From Sesamum alatum (Eukaryota; Streptophyta; Magnoliopsida; Lamiales; Pedaliaceae), in NCBI GenBank assembly GCA_034509735.1, contig JACGWO010000005.1, positions 9,937,692-10,001,691 of the forward strand: a stretch of 64,000 bases of DNA, written 5' to 3'. Position 1 is the first letter of the stretch. Each line of letters starts with the position of its first letter. Position numbers and translations under genes: made by a program. Under the pieces are notes generated by a model that did no database searches, was not told the origin of the DNA, and saw nothing but the letters and a program-made list of their open reading frames with translations. Shown here piece by piece: positions 12,517-24,520 of this stretch.

Positions 12517-13227
12517 TGCTCTTAGCGTTTGCAGTGGTTGTGACGGCCTTTCCCTTCTTCCTTCTCCAACGTCTGGCACCCTTGCCTTTCGTTTTGAAAG
12601 TTGAAGCCTCTCCAATCAACATAGGTTGCATAGACTTCTTGGTCGTTGCCTCGTATTGGATCAACATACTAATTAACTCATGTATGCCCTTCTCAAGTGC
12701 ATTCATGTTGTAGTTAATAATAAATTGATCGAAGGAGGGGGGGAGTAACTGAAGGATCACATCAATGTATGTCTCGTTCTCGAGCCTACTTTGAGGTCTT
12801 CGAGCTTTTTCACCAAGGTAAGCATCTTGACCCCATGCTCATGTACAGAGGATCCTTCGGTCATCTTAGATCCAAAGAAAACCGTCGTAGCGACATACCT
12901 AGTATGCCGATCCAGGACTATATAGCAATCCTTCAAACGAGCCATTATGGGAACGTCGTCCAGCCTCTCATACTGTTTCTACATCTCATTAGTCATAGAT
13001 GCTAGTATGAGGCTACATACTTTCCAGTTATCCTGCTGCCAAACTGCGAATGTCTCACGTTCTTTTGGTGTGGATTCTGCCGGCAAAGTACGAGGGAACG
13101 GCTTCTCCATGACATAGCCTAGGTTCTCATAATAGAGGACTATCCTCAGATTGCGCAACCAGTCATTATAGTTTGTTCTATTGAATTTGTTTGTTTCAAG
13201 TATGGTTGATAACGGATTCTTAGACAT
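12517..13227 (-). pseudogene. Gag N-terminal part of element 2
   Basis: Gag of element 2 begins at the ATG at 13,227 (MSKNPLSTIL). It is open to about 12,979 (NYNDWLRNLRIVL, the copia UBN2/retrotran_gag region), then shifts frame. It continues through DRHTRYVATTVFFGSKM (12,945-12,757) and SFDQFIINYNMNALEKGIHEL (12,760 downward) to the basic K/G-rich tail, where the solo LTR interrupts it. At least two frameshifts or stops are visible. The sequence before the ATG (aaaaccATGtct) differs from the younger copies (tttaaaATGtct). Confidence 0.86.
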
Positions 13228-15540
13228 GGTTTTAAATCTACATTTAAAATAAAGGCATTCAATCAGCAGAATTAAGGAGGTGCTAAATAATCAAATTAAA
13301 GACTTGGCCTTTAGTCATTTAATGCTCCCACTATTTCTACGAAAATAAGCTACTCTCCGACGTTGTTTTCGGTAAACTCATTCCTAGTGGGCTTGGGATC
13401 CACAACGAAATTCTCGATACCCCGTTTCAACGATTCGCATGAAAACAAACTTTGCGGGAGGAATTCCATACCATTTTCATCCTATGAGATTCCCAAGATG
13501 TTTGCCTAACCTTTTTACATGATCCCGAGGACTCCAAGCGCATCACGTTATTCAAGTGTGAGACCCAACCTAATCAACCGAATCATAGCACTCACTACTA
13601 CCCCCACAAATCGTGAGACAGGTAATAAGAGTGTATTCACTTCGTTCACAACAAACGTGCAGCTTATTTTCAGGACAAAAGACATGCCACGACTCGTGAG
13701 AGCATGCAATTGACTGAAACTAGCTTCCTCACTTTGTCATGGATGGAAGGCTTGGACGAACAATTTAGTTTCTAGTCCATTTATTAGGGGTCTAATATTT
13801 TTAGATTGGTCCAACCAAGTGAGAGTTTGTAAGACCAAGACTTCATCATACATCATACATAAACATCTGCATAGTATAACTGCATGCTAAAACGAGAACA
13901 TGATAAATAAACCATTCATCCATCATACATTCCACATGCAAAATAAAAGCCTAGCACGCCCCTGTTGGATGATCACAAGCCCGAATCCTATGCGACCCAC
14001 TGAGCCCGCATAGGATCTATGGTCAATCTAGGATTAGTCCTACACTATTACATTTAATAGTAGAAACACATCAACACTGATGGGGCTTGCCTCTTTGTCC
14101 ACCGGGCCTCCATGGCTATGGACCTCCATGGATCTCCTTGGAATCATCCTTCTGGGCCATCCTTCTTCTTCTTCTTCAATTACATGAATTAAAAGAAAAC
14201 CTCACATCTTCCTACTCTCATTACTATTTAAAAAGAAACCCCGACGAACATCGGGGAGGGGGGGCTACATAAGGAGGGAGAAAGAAGCCTTTATTATTCC
14301 AAAGCAACCAGAAAGCGAGAGGAGACAATTAAAACAACGCACACAGGCCCAACATAAAATTAAACCAAATATTTGGTCTAAGGGCTTTCTGATCATCCAT
14401 TCTCATCAACGCAAATAGCATTTCACATATCCAAGTAAACATGCCAATATCGTAAATAGCATAAACGTAAAATTTCTACACTAGAAATTTGATCATCGGT
14501 GCAACCATTGAAATTTTCTAGCTCGGAAATCCTTTCCTCATTACATTAGACATAGTAAATTTTAGGTGGTTCCAAACTAAGCCCAAAATAATATGTCTAA
14601 TTAATGCCCAAAATAATCCCAAAATAAACAATTTTGAAAAATAACGACGAAGACGAAAGTCGGCAACGGCTGTCGCAGCTGGCAGCGTCCGCTAAGCAGG
14701 ACGCGCGTGCAATCGGCCCAGCCTGCCGCCTGCGCGCGCTGGGCGTACTGGCCGGGCGTGCACGCACAGGCATCCCTTGCCTGTGCGCACGCCTGGCTGC
14801 TGCCCTGCACACGCGGCCATGGGCTGGCCACACCATTCGCCGGCTTACGTTGGGCGCGCTGGTCGGGCGGCCACGCACAGGCTCCCCTGCCTGTGCATGC
14901 TACACAGTTGCGCTGCATTGCACACGCGGCCGAGGCCTGCGGGCTGACCTAACGCATCACTTGCACGCGCTGGGTGCATTGGCCGGGCGGTCGTGCATAG
15001 GCTCACCTACCTGTGCGCGCTGCTCTACTGGCATCCCTGCACGTGCGGTCGACCGGCCTTGACGTGACCCTGTCGCGTGCGCTGGACGCGCTGGCCGGGC
15101 GCGCGCGTGCAGGCTCCCCTACTTGTGCATGCGTGTGCGCCTAGCTACATCTCTTGCATGCGCGGCCGGTAGTACGCGTCTGCTGCCTAAGCGCGCTGTG
15201 CAAGCTTGGCCAGGCGCCCGCCCGTAAGCTCATTTGCCTCTACGCGCGCCTGGCCGGGGCGTGTCTGGCCATGCGCACTGCGCGCGGGGTCACCCAACGG
15301 CTACCGCTGTCGCCGTTTTCTATTTTCGTCAATCTTTCTGCCCCGTTTTCTCGAAGAAATCAAGAAAATATTTCAAGAACATCAAGAAATCCATGATCCA
15401 AATATTAAGTGCAGAATTGACGCAATGAATCCTATAATTTACGACATTCTTTAAAAGAAAAATAAAGCCACGTAATCATGCATATACACTTATAGCACAT
15501 AAAACCCTAGCCTATACACCGAATCGGGCTATGATACCAC
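13228..15540 (-). other. 5' leader and PBS of element 2
   Basis: Leader of about 2.3 kb. The PBS (minus strand, 15,539-15,528) reads TGGTATCATAGC, one mismatch from the initiator-tRNA PBS. The GC-rich block runs from about 14,655 to 15,340. It contains five units of 111-120 bp, marked by a CTGGCCGGGCG-like box at 14,748, 14,859, 14,979, 15,091 and 15,204. Each box is followed by a stem-loop; those at 14,764-14,786 and 14,875-14,896 are perfect 9-bp and 8-bp stems. A stretch near 13,985-14,030 matches the conserved leader tract described for element 5. Confidence 0.82.
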
Positions 15541-16206
15541 TATTACCTATTGTGGATCGTCCCAGGAGGAAGCGCGAATGTGGAAGCGCGGTAATATTAA
15601 AACAAGAAACGTAAACATGCTTAAAGAAACAAAATTTAAAGAACTCGTTCAAAAGGTGTTCCCTTGAACCTCCCGGGCATTCGGTGTATCTCATGAATAA
15701 AGAAAAGCATGTAGAATTCATGGTGGCCATAGGGGTTCAACAAATAAGACTAAAATCAAGACTTACCCATTGTAATCTCCCTTCGAATGGCTACACACGT
15801 TGTTCCACCGAGATCCCAAAGCAAGAACCTTGTAAATCGTCCATGCAATTCACCGGATCTTGACTTCCCGTGCTAGCAAGAGATCAAGAAGAATAGGGAG
15901 GACAAATCGACCTAGCGTTATGAATTAACGTGATCGATTCGTCTAGTGTGCCCTTGTATCAAAGACAAGGAAATTAGGCTTTCTTGGAATGAAGAGGAGA
16001 GGAGACGAGTTTAAGAGGAGAGGGATCAGCCAGCGTGTGTGTGTGCTTGAGAGATGGTTGTAGAGATAAGTATGTGTGTGTGTATTTTGAGTATTTATAG
16101 GAAGGGGTTTTCCTATTCCTACTCAAACTCTCCTAAGAGAGGCACACTTTGACTAGGATTTTGACCTAGTGAAATCCTAGTCAACTTAGGACTTTGACTA
16201 AGTCAA
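15541..16206 (-). repeat. Truncated 5' LTR of element 2
   Basis: LTR remnant adjoining the PBS of element 2. Its outer end reads tattacctattgtgg, where relatives have tgaaag..., so the terminal CA of the LTR is lost. It contains the (reversed) CT/CA microsatellite at about 16,030-16,085, a TATA-like tatttatagg and the TTGAC cluster (16,148-16,206). It stops about 670 bp in and joins internal coding sequence of element 3 with a short microhomology (ctct). The upstream two-thirds of the LTR are missing. Confidence 0.82.
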
Positions 16207-17473
16207 ACTCTATGTGAGGTATCCGTAGCTTCTAGCACTGATGACTGATTCGTTTCACTTGATTCCTCAAGGAGCAGTTCATCACGATGGACACCTATTG
16301 GAAAACCTTTCTCCAAGAACACTGCATTCCTCGAAACAAAGACTTTCTGTTCCTAGGGGTCATAGAAGTAATAACCTGCAGTTTCCTTAGGATATCCAAT
16401 AAAACTGCACAAGCTAGACCTTGATTCTAACTTGTCTCCCACTAATCTCTTGACGTTTGCAGGGTTACCCCACACTGTCAAGTATCTGTAGGAAGCAGCC
16501 TTGTCGTGCCATATCTCATATGGTGTTTGGATCAGGGCACTGGTTGGCGCTAAGTTTAGTAACTTGGTTGTTGTTTCCAGTGCGTAGCGCCAAAAAGACA
16601 GGAGCAGTTCGGTAAAACTCATCATGGATCGTACCATGTCTAACAGGGTTCCATTCCTCCTTTCAGAGACACCGTTTAACTGCGGTGTCCCGGGAGGTGT
16701 CCATTCAGAGACAAATCCGGTTTCTTTTAGATAATCGAGAAACTCACCACTAAGGTACTTGCTGCCTCGGTCTGACCGTAGGACTTTAATTTTGCATTCG
16801 GTTTAGTTCTCAACTTCAAGTCTAAAGTCTTTAAACCTCCCAAGAGCTTCTGACTTGTACCTCATGAGGTAAACATACACGTACCGTGAGTGATCATCGG
16901 TGAAGGTTCTAAAGTAAGATAAACCACCTCTGGCTTGTGTCCTTAGTGGTCCACACACGTCCGTATGGACCAAGTCCAACAGACCTGTGGCAAGCCTACT
17001 TTGTTCTACAAAGGGCCTCTTGGTCATTTTCCTTTAAGGTAGGATTCACAAGTTGGCAAATTGCTCAAGTCCCCAACCTCTAGGTTCTTTGAGTCTACCA
17101 ACTTCTTCATTCTTTCTTGAGAGATATGACCTAGCCTTGCATGCCACAGTTGTGCATTCCCGTGACTATCTATTTTGCGTTTGTGTTGAGCATTCATAAT
17201 GAAGTTAGACTTTTGTAGGATATATAGTCCGTTATTAAGTGTACCAAGCAGATGAGCAACTCCACCCTTCATCAAATAAAAGCAATTTTAATAGATCGAA
17301 AATTCAAAACTACTATTGTCTAACAATGGAATGAAAATGATATTTTTGATCATGCTAGCTGCATAATAACATTCCTCTAAATATATCCTAACATGATCAC
17401 TAACTGCTAAGCTGACGGTCCCTTTTGCTTCTGCAACAACGGCCTTGCCATTGCCAAGCTTTAGGACTATATC
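16207..17473 (-). pseudogene. Integrase and protease tail of element 3
   Basis: Minus-strand coding of a separate copia copy. From 17,473 down: the end of protease, the integrase zinc-binding region (17,275-17,024, HARLGHISQERM...CESYLKGK), the core with HTDVCGP (17,027-16,803), a stop where Gln is expected (ENQ), the SDRG and PQLNGVSERRN motifs, and the C-terminal GYPKETAGYYFYDP region (16,637-16,353). It ends in the linker at about 16,207. RT, RNase H and polypurine tract are absent because the sequence is fused to the LTR of element 2. Confidence 0.85.
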
Positions 17474-19226
17474 TGAAAGCTAATGAGTGGCGTGTGGATT
17501 GTCCCGGAGAAGCGCGAATCCGAAAGTGCGATATAAAATTAAAAAACATGAATTTAAGCATGCTTGTACAGAAACGTTAATAACACGTTCAAGGGGTGTT
17601 CCCTTGAACCTCCCGGGTGTTCCGCGTATCTCATGATTACACAAAGCATACATATCATGGTGGCCATAGGTTTAAAATCGAAAACACAATAAAATGACCT
17701 ACCCGATTATAGTTTTGTCTTCAAACCGCTACACGCGTTGTTCCCCGTTTTGCCACCAAGATTCCAATAATAGGAATCCTCTAAATCGTCCATCCAATCC
17801 ATTTGATTCTTGATCCCCGTGCTAGCGAAAGACCAAGTCTATATATTTAGGGAGAACGAATCGACCGAGCATTATTAATTAACGTGATCAATTTACCTAA
17901 GGTTCACTTGTTGAAACAAGGAACTAGAAACTTTCTTGGTGGAAAAGGGGAGGGCGCGAGAGAGAGAGAGAGGTGGCGGCCGGTTGCTAGTGTGTGTGTG
18001 TGTGTGTGTGCTCACTAGTCAAACTAATCTAGGCCTTTGATCACTCTTCTTTGATCTCGTCCATCCATCACTTTGATGGATTAATTATGGAATATCTAAA
18101 TCCTATTTAAATAAACCACAGGGCTTTAAATAATTATTATTTATTTTAAGCCAATTTCATTATTTTCAATAAATCTAATTTATTAGTTAATTCCATTTAA
18201 TCTAACTAAAGGAATCAACAATCCAAGAAAAAAAAGGGAACCAATTTAATCCAATTAAATTGTTCAACCTCCCTAAATTAATTCTAAATTAAATACCTTG
18301 TTACCGACGGATTGTGTGTGACTCTTTAGGTTCACCCTCAGCTAAACTTGGCCGAATCTCTAATCATCTCATGAAGGGAATTCGTCCGTCACCATGGGTG
18401 GCCGTCTAGCAACGGTCCATGGCACTAGAGACTAGGTGAATATTTATGGCGTGAACATTTAGGCTCTTCAATACGTTTATCCTTCAATCTACCATCTCAG
18501 AGCTTATAGTCTAGCGCATGGATCTGTAGGTACCCATTCTTGACATAAGCCTTGGCTCGTCCACACTAAACCTCACAGGGGTCTTACCCCACTGTTCAGG
18601 ACCTACTGTAGGTACCCATCCTCTCATGGATCTGTAGGTACCCATCCTCTCTTAGGACCTACTATCACACTACACATCTTGACCGCACTAGATAGAGCTT
18701 ATGACAACCGAGTCACTGGACTTGGTAGCCTCTTGCCAAATCTAAGATACAACGATGGTGTGTAGGTGATCTCAACAGTCCCTCAAGTCTGAGGATCAAA
18801 TCTGTACTATTGAAACCGGGAATGAAAGTCATACCGACTGACCCTACTCAAGGTCCTCCACATGACGGTTCCCACGAGTCACCTTAGTCAGTTGGCACCT
18901 AGCTGGTTGAACCCCTAACATTGCATGGATGAGCCTCGCCACTTGTCGATGAAATGCAACTGCAATTGCTTAGTGCAAGTCTCACACGGACTCTCGATAC
19001 CCTATCTCAAGATTCCTTGACTTGGAGTGTTTCAGACAGATCCACATAAACTGACTTCATGAACTACCACAAATAGTTAATATAAAGCAGTAAGTGAACA
19101 CAATCAAAGTATTGAGCCAAATGAATATCACTTTCTTATTCATGACAATTACTAAAACACCAAAAATGTTCAGACATAGGTTACATTAGCCCAATCAGAT
19201 TGGCTTCACGGTCACCTATTCTAACA
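17474..19226 (-). repeat. Solo LTR in protease of element 3
   Basis: Minus-strand LTR with plus-strand ends tgaaag (17,474) and ctaaca (19,226) and a perfect target duplication atatc (17,469-17,473 and 19,227-19,231). At 1,753 bp it is about 200 bp shorter than its relatives. Part of the loss is at 18,595-18,660, where about 100 bp present in the LTR at 56,565-58,536 is replaced by repeated short copies of neighbouring sequence. A (TG)n tract occupies 17,991-18,010. Confidence 0.9.
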
Positions 19227-20212
19227 ATATCACCGCTACTTAGGTTTCTTCTTCTTTTCATCACCTGCAAGTCGTTGCAAATGTGAGCTCCACAGTCGGT
19301 ATCTAATACCCAAGAGGCAGAATTCGTGACCATATTAACTTCAATCACAAACATACCTTCCTTGGAAAGGAGTTGGGGCAATCCTCTTCCAATGCCTTTT
19401 CTCACGGCAATGAATACATATGTCATTTGCCCTCGACTTTTGCTTCGATTCAACCTTCCTTTCCCTTTGCCTTTCCCCACTTTGGCAACGGGAACGCTCC
19501 TAGCGTTGGTAGCGGCTGTGACGGCCTTTCGCTTTCCCTTTTTTCTTTTCCAACGTCCGGCACCCTTGCCTTTCGCCTTGGAAGTCGAAGCCTCTCCAAA
19601 AAATTCCGATGCCGCAGACTTTTTGGTCGTTGCCTCGTATTGCACCAACATATTGATCAACTCATGGATGCCCTTCTCAAGAGCATTCATGTTGTAGTTA
19701 ACAATAAATTGGTCAAAGGAGGGTTGGAGCGACTGAAGGATCACATCAATGTACGTCTCGTTATTGAGCCCTGTTTTGAGGTCTTTGAGCTTTTCCACTA
19801 AGGGAAGCATCTTGACCCCATGATCATGTACAGAGGATCCCTTGGTCATCTTAGTTCCAAAGAACGCCTTCGTTGCGACATCTAGTATGCCGGTCCGGAC
19901 TGTATAACAATCCTTCAGGCGAGCCATTACAGAAGGAACGTCGTCTTGCCTCTCATACTATTTTTGTATCTCATTAGTCATAGATGCAAGTATGATGCTA
20001 CGGACTGTCCGGTTATCCTGATGCAAAGTCTTGAACGTCTCACGTTCTTCGGGCGTGGATCCTTCCGGCAAAGTCTGAGGAAACGGTTTGTCCATGACAT
20101 AGCCTTGGTTCTCATAATCGAGTATCATCCTCAAATTGCGCAACTAGTCGTTGTAATTTATTCCATTAAATTTGTTTGTTTGAAGTATGGTTGATAACGG
20201 GTTCTTAGACAT
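19227..20212 (-). pseudogene. Gag and protease start of element 3
   Basis: Gag begins at the ATG at 20,212 (MSKNPLST). An amber codon replaces the Trp of NYNDW. Open stretches are 20,143-19,958 (LRNLRMILDYENQGYVMD, up to a stop after EIQK) and 19,927 downward (TKAFFGTKM, SFDQFIVNYNMNALEKGIHEL, a Lys-rich tail, GLPQLLSKEG, ASWVLDTDCGAHICND). The protease motif reads DTD instead of DTG. The frame ends at the solo LTR insertion; the last residues of the ORF ending at 19,181 come from the LTR. Confidence 0.86.
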
Positions 20213-21074
20213 GGTTTTAAATCTACATTTAAAAAATAGAGTATATAATCAGCAGAATGAAATGGTTTTTAATAATAATTAAAGACTTGGACTTCAGTCA
20301 TTTAATGCTCCCACTATTTCTATGAAAACACGGTACTGTCAAACGTTGTTTTCAGGAAACCCTTTCCTAATGGGCTTGGGATCCACAACGATGTCTTCCA
20401 TATACCGTTTTTACGACTCGTATGAAAAAAACTTGTGGGAGGTATTCCATACCATTCTCGTCTAACGAGATTCCCAGGATGTCCTACCTCACCCTTTTAT
20501 GTGATCCAAAGGACTCCAAGCGAATCACGTTATTCAAGCGTTAGACCCGACCAAACTAACTACTACCCCCACGACTCGTGAGACAGGCAACAGGAGTGTA
20601 TTCACTTCGTTCACAACAAAGTGTGGCTTATTTTTAAGACAAAAGACGTGCCACGACTCGTGAGACCATACAATTGACTGAAGCCAGCTTCCTCACTTTG
20701 TCATGGATTAGAAGGCGTGGACGAACTACTAGAGTTCTAATCCATTTATTAAGGGTCTAATATTTAACTTGGTCCAACCAAGTTAGAGTTTAATGACCGA
20801 GATCTCATTATATCACATACATACATTATGCATAGAACGTTTTGCATGCCATAGCAGTAATACGATAAATAAACCATTCATCCATCACATAAGCCACATG
20901 CAAAATAAAAGCCTAGCACGCCCCTGTTGGATGATCACAAGCCCGAATCATATGCGACCCACTGAGCCCGCAGTGGATCTATGGTCAATCTAAAGTTGGT
21001 TCTACACTATTACATTTAATATTAGAAAACCAACAACACACTGATGGGCCTTGCCTCTTTTCCATCGGGTCTCT
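20213..21074 (-). other. 3' half of the leader of element 3
   Basis: Noncoding leader immediately upstream of gag. It contains the paired palindrome CACGACTCGTG (20,570-20,580 and 20,652-20,662) and the conserved leader tract (about 20,925-20,990). It breaks at 21,074 where element 4 is inserted. On the minus strand the first bases are AGAGACCCGATGG. The missing upstream half, ending in GTTCCATGGAGA, is at 50,484-51,260 in inverted orientation. Confidence 0.83.
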
Positions 21075-23031
21075 TGAAAGCCTCGGATAGGCGTGTGGAT
21101 CATCCTAGGAGGAGCGCGAATGCGGAAGCACGGTATGATGTTAAAATCACAAGAATTAAAAACATGTTATTGACAAGAATTAAACGTAAACGTGAAAGGG
21201 GTGTTCCCTTGAACCTCCCGGGCATTCGGTGTATCTCACGAACAAAACAAAGAACGTAAAATCATGGAGGCCGTAGGGTTGTAAAGAAAGAAACAACAAA
21301 ACGAAAAACCTACCAGGTTGTCGGTTTGTCTTCCAGCCGCTACTTGTGTTGTTCCCCGTTTTGCTCCAAGATCTCGTACTGAGACCCTCTAAATCGTACA
21401 CGCAATCTGCCCATGTATCTTGATCCTCGTGCTAGCGAAAAATCAAGTGTATTTTATTTGGAGAGGACGGATCGACCAAGTGTTATGAATTAACGTGATC
21501 AACCCTCCTTAGGTTCAATTGTATGAAACTAAGAAACCAAAATATTTTCTTGGGAAGAGGGGAGAGTGGCCGAGAGAGGGAAAGATGATTGTGTCTGTGT
21601 GGGTGTAAACTTTGATCATCTCTTCTAAAGTGAAGAGCTAGGAATATATATAGAGGAGGAAGCCCATTCCTCTTCAACCTTAAACTTTTGGAAGACTATT
21701 TTGATTAGGATTTGGACCTAGTCAAAGTCTTAGTCAAAATAACTCTTTAATTTGGTCAAACCAATCCTAGCCATCCATCTCTCCTTTTAATCTCAACCAT
21801 TCATTTATTTTATGGAATATTTAAATCTTATTTAAATAATCCATAGGGCAATAAATAAATCAAATAAATAATAATATTTATTTTAAGCCCGTGTATTTAA
21901 TTCCAATAAATCCAATTTATTAATTTAGTTAAATTTCTTTTCATCTAATTTAAAGGAATTAACATCTCAAGAAAAGAGATCTGATTAAATCTAATTTAAA
22001 CGTCCTATCTCTCTAAATATTTAATTCTAAATTAAATACGTTATGAGTGTAGATTGTGTGTGACTCTTTAGGTTCACCTTCAGCTAGACTTGGTCGAATT
22101 CCTAAAATCCGTCCGTAATGGGTGGCCATCTAGCAACGGTCCATGGCACTAGAGACTAGGTGAATATGCGTAGGGGTGAACATTTAGGCTTTATAGTACA
22201 TTTATCCTTCCGCCTACGGTCTCACCACTTAGGGTCTAGGACACGGAAACACAGGTACCCATCTTGGACCTAAGTGTTGGCTTGTCCTACACTAAACGTC
22301 GCAGGGAATCCCTCCCTTCTGTTCAGTTATTGTGGCCACAGATTCAGGGACAAGACTCAGAGCATAGTGAGACGCTACTGTCAGCGCTGTGACAGGAGAC
22401 AGATCCTTTCTTTGAATCTACTGTCACGCTGCACATCATGACTGCACTAGATATGACTTATGACTACTCAGTAACTAAGACTTGGTAATCTCTCACCATA
22501 CCTAAGATACAGACCCGGTGTAAAGGTAAACTCAGCAATTCCTCAAGTCCAAGGATTAACCTGTACCGTTGGAACCGGGAACTCAAGTCATACCTATCTG
22601 ACCCTACTCAAGGTCCTCCGTAAGACGGTTCCTGTGAGTCACTTCAGTCAGCTGACCCACTAACACTGCATAGCCAACCCTCGTCACCCGTCGATGAAAC
22701 ACGACAACAGATGCTTAGTGCAACCCTTAAGTGGATTCTCGATACCCATTTCTCGAGATTCCTTGACTTGGAGATTTTCAGACTGATTCGGCGAAACTGA
22801 TTTCATGAACCTACCTCCAAGCGCAGTTCCAGTTCCTGAAATGTGATCTCAGTCTGTGGGCTTTGTTTGTGCAGTGAACAGTTATAAATCAGTAAAGTGA
22901 ACACATAAAAAGTATAAGCCAGATGAAAATCACTTTCTCATTCTTCAAAGTTTATTAGAACTTCTGAAATTGTTCAGACATAGATTACATTTTGCCTAAT
23001 AAAACTGGCTTCATGGTCACCTACTCTAACA
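21075..23031 (-). repeat. 3' LTR of composite element 4
   Basis: LTR of about 1,957 bp with plus-strand ends tgaaag (21,075) and ctctaaca (23,031), followed by the polypurine tract. It is close in sequence to the middle LTR at 33,173 and to the LTR at 51,261. Reversed TATA box (tatatata, about 21,647-21,655), CT/CA-rich start region and TTGAC cluster (21,700-21,740) are present. Confidence 0.9.
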
Positions 23032-23049
23032 ATCTCCCACTTGACCTTA
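23032..23049 (-). other. Polypurine tract of 4A
   Basis: Plus strand atctcccacttgacctta; on the minus strand it gives AAGGTCAAGTGGGAGAT directly before the 3' LTR, as in elements 1 and 5. Confidence 0.85.
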
Positions 23050-24520
23050 AAGGCAATCGCCCATATGTCTAATCCCCATCTTCTCAGCGGATCTGTCGTG
23101 TTGTCTGTTGAGCTGACTCGGTCCATGCGGACGTCACCTCTTCCCACCATTTCCCTCAGAAGGTGGTAGCGTCTAAGAATGTGCTTAGATCGGTGATGGG
23201 ATCTCGGTTCCTTTGCTTCTGCTATGGCTCCATTGTTATCGCACAAGATAACTACGGGTTCCGCAATGCTAGGCACCACACCCAACTCTTGGATGTAGTT
23301 TCTCATCCAAACTGCTTCTTTGGCAGCTTCTGAAGCTGTTATGTATTCGGCCTCAGCGGTGGAATCATCTGTGGTTGCTTGCTTGGAACTTTCTCATGCT
23401 ACCACACCTCCATTGAGCCTGAATACATAACCTGACTGAGACTTGGCATCGTCTTCATCCGCCTGGAAGCTAGCATCGCTAAAGCCTTCCAGGATTAGCT
23501 CTCCATTGTCATAGACCAAGATCATTTCCTTAGTCTTCCTCAGGTACTTAAGGATGCTCTTGAATGCATTCCAATGTACCTCTCCTGCACAAGACTAATA
23601 TCAGCTTGTTATACTTAAGGCGTAAGCGATGTCAGGTCTCGTGCAGTGGACAACATATTGGATGCTTCCTACGGCAGAAGCATAGAGGATGCCTTTCATC
23701 CTTTCAAGTTCCTCATCAGTTTTAGGAGACTGTTTCTTGGATAACTTGATCCCATGCCTCATGAGAAGGAAACCTCGTTTGGAGTTGTCTGTGCGAAATC
23801 TTTTCAGGATTTTCTCCATATACGAGTTTTGGGTCAGTCCCAACATTCTTCTAGATTTGTCCCTGACGATCTGGATGCCAAGGATGTAGAAGGCTTCACC
23901 GAAATCCTTCATGGAAAATTAAATAGATAACCATGCTTTTGTGTTAGCCAACATTCTAACGTCATTACCTATGAGTAAAATGTCATCCACATAAAGCACT
24001 AGGAACACTATGGAGCTCCCACTGACTTCCTTGTATACACAAAGGTCGAATTTGTTCTTGATGAAATTATAACCCCATATAAGTTCATCAAATGAATGTT
24101 CCAGCTTCGAGATGCTTGTTTGACGCTATAGATGGACTTTTAGAGACGGTAGACTTTCTGCTCTGCTCCAACGACTGTGAATCCCTCCGATTGATCCATG
24201 TAGATCTCTTTCTCAACGAAACCATTGAGAAAAGCCGTTCTCACGTCCATCTGCCATATTTCATAGTCATACCATGTTGCTATGGCAAGCAGGATCCGAA
24301 TGGACTTAGCCATGGCTACTGGCGAATAAGTATCCTCAAAGTCGACCCCGGGTTGTTGAGTGTACCCATTTGCCACTAGCCTAGCCTTGAAGGTTGTAAC
24401 CTCTCCATGAATGCCAAGTTTGCGCTTATAGACCCATTTACAGCCAACTGGTTTAACGCCTTTGTGTGGGTCTACAAGTGTCTAGACTTAGTTCTCATTC
24501 ATGGAGTCCATTTCGGTTTT
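23050..24520 (-). pseudogene. RT and RNase H of 4A
   Basis: Broken frames on the minus strand: RT N-terminus 24,376-24,140 (GVDFEDTYSPVAMAKS, MDVRTAFLNGFVEKEIYMDQ); RT centre with a YVDDILLIG motif around 23,975 (out of frame with neighbours); 23,912-23,601 (ASAVGSIQYVVHCTRPDIAYALS); and RNase H 23,306-22,974 (VVILCDNNGAI, EPRSHHRSKHILRRYH). Several frameshifts and stops separate the pieces. The C-terminal residues of the last ORF run into the LTR and are not real coding. Confidence 0.86.

Noticed and set aside
14655..15340. GC-rich block as a CpG-island gene exon or bacterial contamination
   Set aside because: It lies at the same place in the leader of each copia copy, between PBS and gag, so it is part of the element.
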